A stretch of DNA of 64,000 nt. Source: Acanthochlamys bracteata (Eukaryota > Streptophyta > Magnoliopsida > Pandanales > Velloziaceae). The notes beneath the pieces are model-generated. The model was not told the DNA's origin. It searched no databases and was given only the letters and a program-made list of their open reading frames with translations. The stretch lies in contig CM034140.1 of NCBI GenBank assembly GCA_019914995.1, positions 2,294,001-2,358,000 of the forward strand, given 5' to 3'. Each line of letters begins with the position of its first letter. The first letter of the stretch is position 1. Shown one piece after another: positions 1 to 10,429 of this stretch. Both the position numbers and the translations under genes were made by a program.

Positions 1-238
1 TGGAGATGCACCAGATACTTCTGTCCAAGATTGTTACACATTCAAAAATGAAAACCCTTTTATTATGGCTGATCCAAGTAAAAGCAGTTAAATTAGGCAT
101 GAAATCACTAAGACCCACAGCCTAGTATGTCATATGGCATGATATCTCCATTAAAAATTTAAACATCGATCCTGAAAATTGTGCACACTTTCATTACAAG
201 GTGTATAACCTTCATAAGTTTATCCGGTTCGCAGCAAT

Positions 239-405
239 TTAAATTGATCTCATGTTTTGCAAATATCCGCCGCCTTCTTTTATGTTTCCTTCCTTGCAGT
301 AATGTGTGAGCTTATCTGGCTTCAAATCCTCCATTATCATCTGATCCATTACTTCTGTAGCGTCATCGACCCGCTTGCTCTTGTGTAGGCCATCTGTTAT
401 TAGGG
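239..405 (-). pseudogene. P-class PPR gene fragment
   Basis: Read on the minus strand, this stretch gives one recognisable pentatricopeptide motif (GLHKSKRVDDATEVMDQM followed by LKPDKLT) and then YCKEGNIKE, the start of the next motif. The residues that normally lie between LT(Y) and YCKEG are missing, so there is an internal deletion. The frame ends at a TAA at 239-241 and is closed on its 5' side by a TAG near 406. No start codon or full repeat array is present. It is a relic of a P-class PPR gene, whose intact relatives bind organellar RNA. It lies head-to-head with the DYW PPR gene and inside that gene's probable promoter side. Confidence 0.6.
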
Positions 406-470
406 CCTATTTTAAAGTTATTAGGCCCGCGGCTTTAAAGCCTATCAAGAGGATATAAATACTTCTTTAA
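406..470 (+). promoter_or_regulatory. Probable core promoter of the DYW PPR gene
   Basis: A TATA-like element (TATAAAT, 454-460) is preceded by two GGCCC-containing motifs (around 402 and 424) of the site II type common in plant housekeeping and organelle-protein genes. A TATA box here predicts transcription starting near 485-490, almost on the first ATG at 488, so the 5' leader would be very short. This is inference from motif spacing. Confidence 0.4.
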
Positions 471-491
471 ACGTGTTCGGCTCATTAATGA

Positions 492-2459
492 ATAGCAGCA
501 AGCAAAACATCCGGCGAACTGGCACTCCGGCACCGCAACGCTGCCACGCTGCTTCTAAAATGCTCCAGCGAACTGTCCCTGTGTCAAATTCTTCAGCTAA
601 AAGCCCAGCTCATAATATCTCCTCCACCGTTCCTCGACCCAAACTTCATTGCGGTCAAGCTTATCTCTTCTCCATCTTCCCGCCCTCACCACTCTGCACT
701 AATCTTCTCTTCTCTTCGTTCTCCCAATCTCTTCGTGTACAACGCTCTATTGAAATCTCTTTCGCAGAACAATCTCTTCGTTCACACGCTTCACCACTTC
801 GATAACCTAGTAAAAAACCCAACACTGTCTCCTGATGAATTCACCTTCACTTCCGTCCTCAAGGCCATTGCCGGACTCAATTCTTTCACCGATGGAGAGA
901 AGGCGCATGCTTTTCTGTTCCGTCGTGGAATGCATGAAAACATATTTGTTGCTAATGCACTTGTTGATTTGTACTTTAAGCTTGGTAGAGCTGCTGTCGC
1001 TCGCAGGCTGTTTGATGAAATGCCAGTTAAAGATGTCGTCTCCTACAACACTCTTATCACAGGTCTTGCTTCTTGTGATGATGTAGTTTTAGCAAGGAAA
1101 GTGTTCGATTCAATGGAAGAAAGAAATCTTGTATCTTGGTCTGCTATGATTTCAGGCTATACTCAATCTGGTGATGTAGATGCAGCTAGAGAGTTGTTTG
1201 ATCGCATGGAACAGAGGAACATTATTTGCTGGAATGCAATGATTGCTGGGTATGCGCAAAACGAGAAATTTTCTGAGTGTATCGCCCTCTTTCGCACTAT
1301 GCTGAGCTCAGGCGGCAGCGCCCTACAACCTAATGAAAGTACGCTTGTGAGCGTGCTCTCCGCATGTGCGAATTTGGGTGCATTGGATTTGGGAAAATGG
1401 ATTGAACAAAGGTTCATCAAGCGGAGGGAAAAGGAACTCACGCTCTTCTTAGGCAACGCTCTATCAGACATGTATGCTAAATGTGGATGCATTGCTGAAG
1501 CTAGACAGGTGTTTGGGTGCATGCAAGAGAAAGATGTCATCTCCTGGAGTATACTCATCTCAGGGCTTGCTATGCACGGCCACTCTGACGAAGCTGTCTC
1601 TGCTTTTGATGAAATGCTTGCTAAAGGTATAAAGCCAAATGACATCACCTTCATGGGCATCTTATCAGCATGTACTCATTCAGGTTTGGTCGACCTTGGG
1701 CTTGATTATTTCAATATGATGGTGGATGAGTTTTCAATTCCTCCAAAGGTCGAGCATTATGGCTGTGTAGTTGATCTCCTCAGTAGAGCAGGACGGCTGG
1801 ATGAAGCCGAAGACATGATCAAATCAATGAAGGTGGAGCCCAATGTTGTTGTCTGGGGCTCGCTGCTAGGCGGCTGTCAGATTTACAAGGATACTGACAG
1901 AGGAGAACGGGTAGTCGAATGCATTCTCAAGCTTGATCCTGAACATACTGGCAGTTATGTCTATCTTGCAAATGTGTATTCTTCAATGGGCAGGCTTGAG
2001 GATGCAGCGTATTGTCGGCTAAGATTGAGAAGACAGCAGCTCACAAAGACTCCTGGGTGTAGTTGGATCGAGGTAAACAACACCGTCTATGAATTCTTTA
2101 AAGGTGACAGATCACACCCTCGCTCAGAAGAGATCTATGCAATGATCACTGAAATGGGACAGAGAATGAAGGTAGCAGGGTATGTTCCAAACACAAGTGT
2201 TGTTGTTCATAACATAAATGAAGAAGAGAAGGAGGATGCTCTGTTCACACATAGTGAGAAACTAGCAGTTGCATTTGGGCTTATAAGCACCAAACCAGGC
2301 ACCACCATCAGGGTTGTGAAGAATCTCAGAGTCTGCAACGATTGCCACGAGGCAATGAAGATAATCTCAAGGATAACACAACGGGAGATTGTTCTGCGTG
2401 ACCGAAGCCGGTTCCATCACTTCGCACATGGGCTATGCTCATGCAATGAGTATTGGTGA
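492..2459 (+). CDS. DYW-class pentatricopeptide repeat protein (5' end irregular)
   Basis: Intronless PLS-type PPR protein with E1/E2 motifs and a C-terminal DYW domain. Such proteins go to chloroplasts or mitochondria and specify C-to-U RNA editing, the DYW domain acting as a cytidine deaminase. Visible marks are the PG box (TPGCSWIE, about 2046), the deaminase-type HSE (2250-2258), CNDCH (about 2335) and a C-terminus reading EYW instead of DYW. The frame is open from 492, and the N-terminal part reads like a normal PPR leader (LLKCSSELSLCQILQLKAQL, then ALIFSSLRSPNLFVYNALLK). Yet no ATG lies in frame before 930. The only upstream ATG (488) is one base out of frame. Possible explanations are a single-base indel (mutation or assembly error), non-AUG initiation, or a truncated product from 930 lacking the first repeats. 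Family assignment is sure; the start and functionality are not. Confidence 0.85.
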   Translation: MAASKTSGELALRHRNAATLLLKCSSELSLCQILQLKAQLIISPPPFLDPNFIAVKLISSPSSRPHHSALIFSSLRSPNLFVYNALLKSLSQNNLFVHTLHHFDNLVKNPTLSPDEFTFTSVLKAIAGLNSFTDGEKAHAFLFRRGMHENIFVANALVDLYFKLGRAAVARRLFDEMPVKDVVSYNTLITGLASCDDVVLARKVFDSMEERNLVSWSAMISGYTQSGDVDAARELFDRMEQRNIICWNAMIAGYAQNEKFSECIALFRTMLSSGGSALQPNESTLVSVLSACANLGALDLGKWIEQRFIKRREKELTLFLGNALSDMYAKCGCIAEARQVFGCMQEKDVISWSILISGLAMHGHSDEAVSAFDEMLAKGIKPNDITFMGILSACTHSGLVDLGLDYFNMMVDEFSIPPKVEHYGCVVDLLSRAGRLDEAEDMIKSMKVEPNVVVWGSLLGGCQIYKDTDRGERVVECILKLDPEHTGSYVYLANVYSSMGRLEDAAYCRLRLRRQQLTKTPGCSWIEVNNTVYEFFKGDRSHPRSEEIYAMITEMGQRMKVAGYVPNTSVVVHNINEEEKEDALFTHSEKLAVAFGLISTKPGTTIRVVKNLRVCNDCHEAMKIISRITQREIVLRDRSRFHHFAHGLCSCNEYW

Positions 2460-4011
2460 CTCAAGGCATACACAACACATACTACTGAATTCAAACGTAG
2501 AACTGAAGGGATCATGCTGAAACTAGACTTCCAGTAGAATTCAAACGACCCAAACTACATAACGCGTATTAGGGAGTGCGGCACAAATGCAGGTAGAACA
2601 GTTAAAAACAACATGCGATAACTATTAACAAACGTGTGGACCACAGACCATCATCTCAAGTGAAAGGAAAGAGCAGAGAACAAGCTTAAGGAGAGTAAGT
2701 GGCTGACTTTTCATACAGATTACAGCTTTTACAACGCTATTGGCTAAGGTTAGGTAGTTTCATGCCAGAGAAAATCCTTGAGCCGTACACTAGACAGGAA
2801 GACAGAAGGCCAGAAGGTCCAATGGAATCAGAATGTCGGCACCATTATTAAAGAATTTCTGGTAGATGGCCAGAACAATGTATCTCTCAATGTCAAGTTC
2901 CCTATGAAACTTTAGTTCTCGGCCTCTTTGTCAGCATAGATGATTCATCAGAAACCATTTTGTTGTATGAGACTTTGCTAGTTGCAGTGCATCCTTAGAA
3001 GCTATGTACAAAGTACTCATTGTGTGTTGTTGAAATGGGGGACTTATTTGATGTATCATCGATGAAAAGACTTCAAGCACGCATCCTCCAAATACAATGC
3101 GTTTTAGGTATATTTTAAATACACCTAAGTGAGATTTGCAAAAATAAATAGTAAAATTTTTTCAAAAATAAATTGAAAATAAAATTATATTTTTTGTATC
3201 TCAATTGTTTTTTAAAGTAGGTTGCAAGTAAAATTTAAATTTTATTTTAAAAATAAGTTGAAAGTAAAGTATAATAATTTTGAAATATATTTTTTAATTT
3301 AATTTATATTTGAAATATATGAACTGTTTTAAATTTTATTCGGATCAAAAAAATTAAAGTTTCCGTTATTGAAACACGCTCTTAATGACTCAAGCAGGGA
3401 CAAAATCTTATCACATAGTTTTATCCAAACTTAATGTTGGGATCCAACTCATACGCCTATATGCTCTTCCTGTCACAACCCTAATTCAACCTGCCCCCAA
3501 AAAAGAACTTCGATTGAGGCATGTACCGAACTCCAAACAGTGAGAACTCATGATTAACAATTCCAAAGGGTGAGAACTCGTGAATAACAACTCCTACAAT
3601 AGCAACAACAAAATGCCCTCATATGGACACTGCCTCTAGGCTAACAAGCAACCGCTGACCTATAAAAACATTCAAAAAAAGATTGCCAACTGAATAGTGA
3701 ACAGTTAAGTAAAAGAAACTACTGCTTATTGACAGCGCATCTGTGGACAATTATATAAATAAAATCACAGCTAATCACTTTTAACTCCAAACGATACAAT
3801 CAAGCAAGCTGAGTGTATCATAAAACAATTCAGTTGCTAGAAGCACAGGCACTCACCGCATAAAGATAACAGGCATGAGAGTCATATTAACATAGCAAAG
3901 TTCAATTGCATCCCAGAACAAGAACAAGTCACATTCAGCACATCCATCATCCCTATAAGCATTACATTATAGTAAATAAACTGCAACAGTGTTGCGAGCC
4001 CATAATACAAA
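2460..4011. other. Intergenic: converging 3' ends of PPR and ADF genes
   Basis: No gene seen. It holds the 3' flank of the PPR gene, a MITE-like insertion at 3107-3381 and the 3' UTR of the minus-strand ADF gene. Short open frames here overlap or antisense the ADF exons and show no family resemblance. Confidence 0.6.
3107..3381. mobile_element. MITE-like insertion with TTA flanks
   Basis: An AT-rich 275-bp segment is flanked on both sides by TTA. The left end starts GGTATATTTTAAATAC and the right end, on the reverse strand, reads GAGCGTGTTTCAATAAC, a loose terminal inverted repeat. TTA target duplications and GRG-type ends fit Tourist/PIF-Harbinger MITEs. It resembles the better preserved elements at 29416 and 55900. 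No coding capacity. Confidence 0.45.
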
Positions 4012-5157
4012 TCAATTAGCACGTCCACGAATAACATCAATGCCCATTTCAGTTGGATCAGTGGCTTGCAGCTCAACCTGGATACCATCCAGCTCCCTCT
4101 TGAACCTGTCCTTAGAGCTTGCATAGAGCATCTTGCTTCTCACTCTGGATGTGTCAGGAGACCTTCATTGATAAAGGAAAAGCATAAGCACTATATAATA
4201 TGCAAAATTAGTTTTCACAATCAGCAACATTGCAACCAGACTTCTGAATAATTTGCACAGCCAAAAGAATGCATTACCATGCAATGAAGAAGATTTTGCT
4301 CTTCTGACAGTTCTCTTCTGTCACAAAATCAAAGTCATAGATTGCATATCTACACTCATCTGCAGGGAGGCCAGCAGCAAAATCCTCATAGCCAAGAGTA
4401 GGTTCACCAACCTTCTCCACTACCACCTGCTTCTGCTTTTCCTCTATCTTAAAAATGATGAAGCGGTATGTCCTCTTAGCCTTCAGTTCCAAAAACTTCA
4501 GCTTGCACTCATCATTAATGGCCATTCCTGATGCTGCATTGGCCTGCAAATACCCGCACCAATACAAACAACAACCTGTAAATGAACATATTGTGTACAA
4601 ACCATTTGAACCATTAGAGTTTAATGACCAGTCACTAACATACAATCTTGTCAAGATAAATATGAAGCAAAGTGAACCTGTTTCCATTGACCTAGGCAAT
4701 GAGCTGCTATTAAGGAATAATCTTGCATAAATCTGATAGAATACAGACCGTAGAAGAACATGGATTCTTCTATATATCTGATTCAAACAAGCTCCATAAT
4801 GATCAATAACATATTAACATAATTAGTTTAAAAACCTCAACAGGAAGCGTGAAAAATCCGCTAGCAAAGGTCCTTCGTTTTGTAGCTTTTCATCAAAATT
4901 CAAGTAGATCTCAAGTGAAATAGTGATAGCTAACAAACTAAGCAGCCGTGCCAACACAAACACAAGCATTTTTATCCAGATCCAAAACATTAATCACACA
5001 ACAGCAAACAAACCAATAAAACAAAAACAACTAAACAATAGCTTCAGAAATTCATCGAGACATCGATCATCACTCGCAGAGACATATCAACCATATAAAA
5101 ATTTGATCAGCTCTCGAGAGAAAAATCAGTGAACAGGTTAGATTGAGCATGTACCAT
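4012..5157 (-). CDS. ADF: Actin-depolymerizing factor (ADF/cofilin)
   Basis: Three coding exons: 5157-5155 (the ATG alone, followed by GT), 4543-4278 and 4162-4012; 420 nt spliced, 139 residues, the standard plant ADF length. The ATG-only first exon is a hallmark of plant ADF genes. The protein starts [18 protein letters not shown] (Ser6 is the known regulatory phosphorylation site in plant ADFs). It continues through [15 protein letters not shown] and [12 protein letters not shown] to [20 protein letters not shown], the long actin-binding helix, and ends [10 protein letters not shown]. It severs and depolymerises F-actin in the cytoplasm. Intron 1 is 611 bp, intron 2 115 bp. Nothing is broken. 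Which of the ADF paralogues it is cannot be told from the window. Confidence 0.96.
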
Positions 5158-6094
5158 TTCTGGAGCGGAGATCGGCGCGATAAAAGGGCGCCGATTGCAA
5201 CGAGACCAGAGAGGAAAGAAAATTTTGATCGATTTGTTCGCTAATATCTGGACTGATATTATCGCTTTTCTTTTTTCTCTACAGCGGCGGGGACCTCCGG
5301 TGGAAATGGCGAGCGAGAAATGCAGAAGGTGAACTAATACGAAGAAACATTATGCAACATCATCCTCCTATTACAACTTTGCTTTTTAATAACTCTTCTT
5401 AACAAAGTGCATATTTTAGTTTCTCCAAAGTCCAAACTCTACTTTCTCTTTCTACATTAATTTATCTTTCCAAATTTTTAATTCCGACCACTTATATATT
5501 CAGTTATCATATCAAATTATATTTTTAGTTTCGTACTGAATTTCAATTTTATCAAATTCACTTTTATCAAATGTCTCTATGAACTTCAGTTTATATATTT
5601 CACTTATCATTATAAATGCTAAGTGAAATTTAATTTTCACCAAACTCTATTTCAATGTAACTCACGAAATAAAAACATACCAAAGTTAAAGCTACATTGT
5701 GATATATTAAGGACATATTGTTAAGTAACTACTACGAAATACTACGAAAATGAGTTTTTAAAAAATAGCTTTTGAATAAATATTATAAAGTAAGTTAGTG
5801 AGAATAAATTTTGAAAATAAATATGAAAATTAAACTGAAGTGAATTTTTTGCGTGAAAATCATTTCAATATCACTTATTGAGAAATAAATGAATCTTTTA
5901 GAGTGTGTTTATTTTAGTATTAAACTCAATGTGAGTTTGTAAAAAATAAGTTTGAATAAATATTTAATTTTAAAAGTGAGTTTTTGATGGAAAAATTTTG
6001 TTTAAATTTTGTAGTTACTTTAGTTTAAAAATGAATTTAAAAAAAATGAATTTGAATTGTACTTAAACAAGCTTCAAACTCATCAAATTTTGCT

Positions 6095-6890
6095 ACAGTT
6101 TATAACGTCAGATCCGAAGCGACCCGTCTGGGTCGACTCGAAAATCATCGATCCGGACGGTAAATCGGTCCGAATTTATAAAAGAACTGTTTATGCAATC
6201 GATCCGTTTTGATCCGATTTGACCCGTTTGATCCGCTTCAATCAGATCGATCCACCCGCCCGGATCAAACCGGGTTGAAAATTTTTTTTTAAAATTAATT
6301 AAAATTTTTTAAATTGATGATATATTTAATACAAAAATAATTATTAATAGTTCTATGTTGAAAAATGATATGTAGTTTAGATTTTGCATTTGGATGTGAT
6401 AATGTAAAAATATGATTGATTATGTCTTATTTGTAAATATCAATTATTGGTGATTTTAAAAGTTTTATATTGTAAAATATTTAGACTCAAATATGTATAC
6501 CTAAAAAAATTAGTTATATCTCTTTTATAATTTATCTATTTTATAGTTTTATCTTTTTCTAATCTCTTAATTTATTTAAATATTTTTTATTATAAATTTT
6601 AGTTGTTATTATTATTGTTGGTGGTGGTAATTATGGTGGCAATACTTTAATCTTCGCTGTGATTATTATTGCTGTTATTGTTTATAGTAATGGCATAACA
6701 AAAATATTCTAATTTTTTATTATAATTGCTATAGCTATTATTATTGGTAGTGTTATTGGCAGTAAATTTTTTACTATTATAATTATTATTATTAGTTAAA
6801 AATATTTTAATATTATTGATCCGACGGTTCAACCCGAAAACAGTGATCCGGACAGTTTTTCGGTTCGATGTCCGGTCCGATTATAACTAC
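6095..6890. repeat. Element with GATCCG/ACCCG-rich ends
   Basis: The left side (6110-6265) has many degenerate copies of GATCCG and GACCCG. The right side (6815-6885) repeats the pattern (GATCCGACGGTTCAACCCG, GATCCGGACAG). The middle is AT-rich with ATT runs. The GC-richer, motif-laden ends around an AT-rich core look like a non-autonomous transposon. Exact boundaries and target duplication were not found. Confidence 0.4.
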
Positions 6891-6943
6891 ACTGTAACTC
6901 TTCTCTTCCGGTAGTATTAACTATTAAGTAATACAAATGCTAA

Positions 6944-7207
6944 GTGCGTGTTTACCAATACCTCTAAACTCCACTTCCTTTAAACTCAAGTTCCACATAA
7001 ATACATATAAAAATTAAAATAAAATTTTTTTATCAATAAAATTTTTTTAAATTTTCAAATTTCAAACTTACTAAAAATATATAATTAATATAAAATTTTA
7101 TTTTTTTATTAAATATTTTTAATTTTTAATTTTAATTTTTAAATTTATTTCTTAAAAATTCCACTTCATTCTAAACTCCACTTCCTACTCCCTTGGTAAA
7201 CACGCCC
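6944..7207. mobile_element. Tourist-like MITE, TAA target duplication
   Basis: 264-bp AT-rich element. The left end is GTGCGTGTTTACCAA and the right end, reverse complemented, GGGCGTGTTTACCAA; 14 of 15 bases match. TAA flanks both sides (6941-6943 and 7208-7210). The sub-terminal sequences also pair loosely (CTCCACTTCC motifs on both sides). The 3-bp TWA duplication and G-rich ends fit PIF/Harbinger MITEs. Confidence 0.75.
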
Positions 7208-7889
7208 TAAAAGGTATCTTGTAGGTCTTATGCTGCAAACTCCCTACTGCTGTTATGATTCTAAGATTGGGTAAGACGAGAACGGTGAAGTGGGCAGTGA
7301 TCGGAAGATATCCATCACAGATGCAAATAAAGCGACGGCCAACCAATTAAAAAGCGCCACGTCATGACGTAAGACTGAGCCCCATATTTCGTGCGGTTAA
7401 TAAATGGTGTTTGGATTAAGTCTCGATTCCAATCCTATCGTCAAACCAACGCTTAGACGCCAACTACTCCCTTTTATTACGCTTCCTACACTTGGATAAA
7501 ATCATATGCTATGGACTACAATAAGCTATAAATGGGCCGGCCCATTTGATATTATTAATTACAATATCTCTCACAAAAACCATGAGAAGACCATCATCAA
7601 CCCAGTAAAGACCACTTCTCGAAATGTAACAATTAATGAACATAATTCAAGCATCTGCCAAGTAGAATTGCTAGAAAATAAAGTTTCAAATACACAAATG
7701 TTCAGAATAAATTGTTACTCAAAAAGTCTAGACCGAAAAGAACAAATTTAACTACTAAGCAGCTTCCATAAATACCAAAACTTGCGAGTCTGAAGCATGC
7801 TCGACTGTGAAAATGACATTAGATTCTGTGGCAACCAAGATAATTGTCTAGCAGTAAAGCTAGTACCCTAATGAAGCAGTTGACAATAT

Positions 7890-8444
<555 letters not shown>

Positions 8445-9547
8445 TGCTTCTGTAAGCAAATTGCACGATAAATGTTAGATGCTAAATCCCAGATTCTTTA
8501 GATGAGAAAGACATAGCAAGCCTTAATGGTTATCCTTTATCATAAAATTTTCTTTCACTGAGAACTCAATATTAAGCAAGTTATTGAAATCCTCATGAAA
8601 TCCCGATGGCACATTACACGAAATATCAATCCTCTTAGTCCAATGGTATAGACATCATCAAATAACAATGAAGAACAAATGGCCTTGATGTCCCCAAAAA
8701 ATGGCAGGCAGAATTGCAACAACATATAGTTTCTCCTGAATTTCTATCTTAGTCATTTTAAAGAGTAAAAACTTGCCTTGTATGTTCAAAGCACATAAAC
8801 CTATGGGAAAAGTTGTGTATAAAACATCTAATGCAAATTTAGCATTTAATCTTATAGGGTACAAGAGCGAGCTGGATTAGTCCCACATGAAGGAAGATAA
8901 CATGAGAAAGAGATTGATATGCTAAAGAGTTTCAAAACCTCATTGGCTTAATTGGATTGGATTGAACTTTCTAATGTATGAGCCGGACCTTTCAGTTGAG
9001 ACTCTTCTCTTTAAGATTAACTCCTCCAACATTGTATCTCCCCAACAAATCTGATACGAGCTGATTAAAGAACCTTTATGTAATTCAAAATATCAATGAA
9101 CTAGACCATCAGTTGCTTATTGGCAGAATAAGCAGCTCCTAAATTCCTATGCATGTTATCCAATGAAAATGCAACCGCTCTGTCTGCAGCTGAAAAAATT
9201 CATATAATGAAATCCAGAAAAAGGCGTCAAATAACGGAATATATACCATGCCATCACAGTTCCTTGTTATAATGAGCCACTATTATCAAATAACAGATCT
9301 AAGCAGCACATGATAGATCTCTACAAAGACACTTGTAAATCTGAAGAAGTAAAGCATAAGAACGTTCTTACTCGACGAAGAATGTACGTTTTCTAAAACT
9401 TACTTGGAAATACATAAAAAAACACCTAATAATAAATAAAATAAATTAAAAAAATCAAATCAAATACAATTCGACAAAATCACAATAATAAAAGCTAGAA
9501 AAATCATGGTAGCCAACGACCCAAATAATAAAGAAGAGAAAATTACC
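8445..9547 (-). other. First intron (5' UTR intron) of the S15a copy
   Basis: About 1.1 kb between the 5' UTR exon and the ATG-bearing exon; the acceptor reads TTGCTTACAG before AAGCAATGG. It contains one copy of the dispersed AGTCCCACAT repeat (8868-9035). No gene seen inside. Confidence 0.6.
8868..9035 (+). repeat. Dispersed repeat, AGTCCCACAT family, copy 1
   Basis: Starts near TTAGTCCCACATGAAGG and continues with TTTCAAAACCTCATTGGCTTAATTGGATTGGATTGAACTTTCTAATGTATG (split here only by reading order). The same order of motifs occurs, reverse complemented, at 18345-18483 and 18895-19056. The type of parent element is unknown. Confidence 0.5.
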
Positions 9548-9660
9548 TAGAATTCGGAGTTAAACACCGACGAGCAGGAAGCGTTGGTGAGCAGAGCCGC
9601 CGGCGAAAAGGATCGAGCGAGAGAGTGAACCGAGCTTGATAACAATATACGATTGACTGC

Positions 9661-9670
9661 TTTAGGGTTT
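9661..9670 (-). promoter_or_regulatory. RPS15A: Telo-box in the S15a promoter
   Basis: AAACCCTAAA on the minus strand just upstream of the 5' UTR exon. The telo-box is a common element of plant ribosomal-protein promoters, so the duplicate kept its promoter motif. Confidence 0.55.
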
Positions 9671-9679
9671 AGCAGGGTC

Positions 9680-10429
9680 TTATTATGCTAAAACAACATA
9701 ACGCTCTAACATTTGACGTAATTGCATATTGTAATATTGCTTTTTAGGTTTTAGACGTTTAAGCCTTTAAGGTCATAATGATAGATTTTCTTCTGAAATA
9801 AGCATCTCCATTATTTAGCTATTTTCAATTGTTTTCTTATTAGCACAAATGTTCTGAGTTTACCAGTAACTTGTGAAAACAACATACAAGAAATATTTGA
9901 CAATGCTTATAATATTACTCTTTATTTCAAAAAACCTTTTATAAATTTTTTTTAATAAAAAACTTTTTAACATTTTTTTATATATTATATAATTTTTATT
10001 TTAAAAAAAACTACATTCGTCTCTGAAAAAGTATTATCAAACGTACCCCAAATAGTTAAGAAACACAAGCAAATTGGCGAGGACGATGGCTACGTTCGTA
10101 AAAATATTAGACAGGGAAACACTCTAAGAAAAGAAAAGTTAGAAGGCATCTTTCAGTTATTTAAGTTCCAACTCTTAAAAAATAAGAGCGTATTAATCCA
10201 CAGAAACCTTCTGAAAAAGCAACCAGCGAAGTGGAAGCAATACAACCCAAGTTCCACTTTACAGTACAACAACCTCAAATTTGAGCAGAAAGCTGTGCTG
10301 CTCAAGATAGCTCACTACAGCCACAACTGGCAATATCTTACAGGAATAGAAACTTTCATTATTTATTTACAATCATTGGGAGGATAGCTTGGATACAGGA
10401 GAGCTCTGTAGAAACTTTCCCAAGAGGCA
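9680..10429. other. Intergenic
   Basis: AT-rich upstream flank of the S15a copy (9680-10050), then the likely 3' UTR of the minus-strand gene ending at 10430. Nothing else recognised. Confidence 0.5.

Larger units (their letters stand above)
5158..7889. other. Intergenic: ADF upstream region, repeat-rich
   Basis: The first few hundred bases contain the ADF 5' UTR and promoter. Most of the remainder is AT-rich repeat DNA: a GATCCG-rich element (6095-6890), an ATT-rich low-complexity tract (about 6600-6800) and a clear MITE (6944-7207). A promoter-like patch at 7341-7372 carries a CCAAT box (AACCAATTAA) and the 12-bp palindrome ACGTCATGACGT (7359-7370), but no gene start lies nearby. 7500-7889 is probably RPS15A 3' flank. 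Confidence 0.5.

Noticed and set aside
6647..6832. Asn-rich minus-strand frame
   Set aside because: Translation of an ATT/AAT low-complexity tract.
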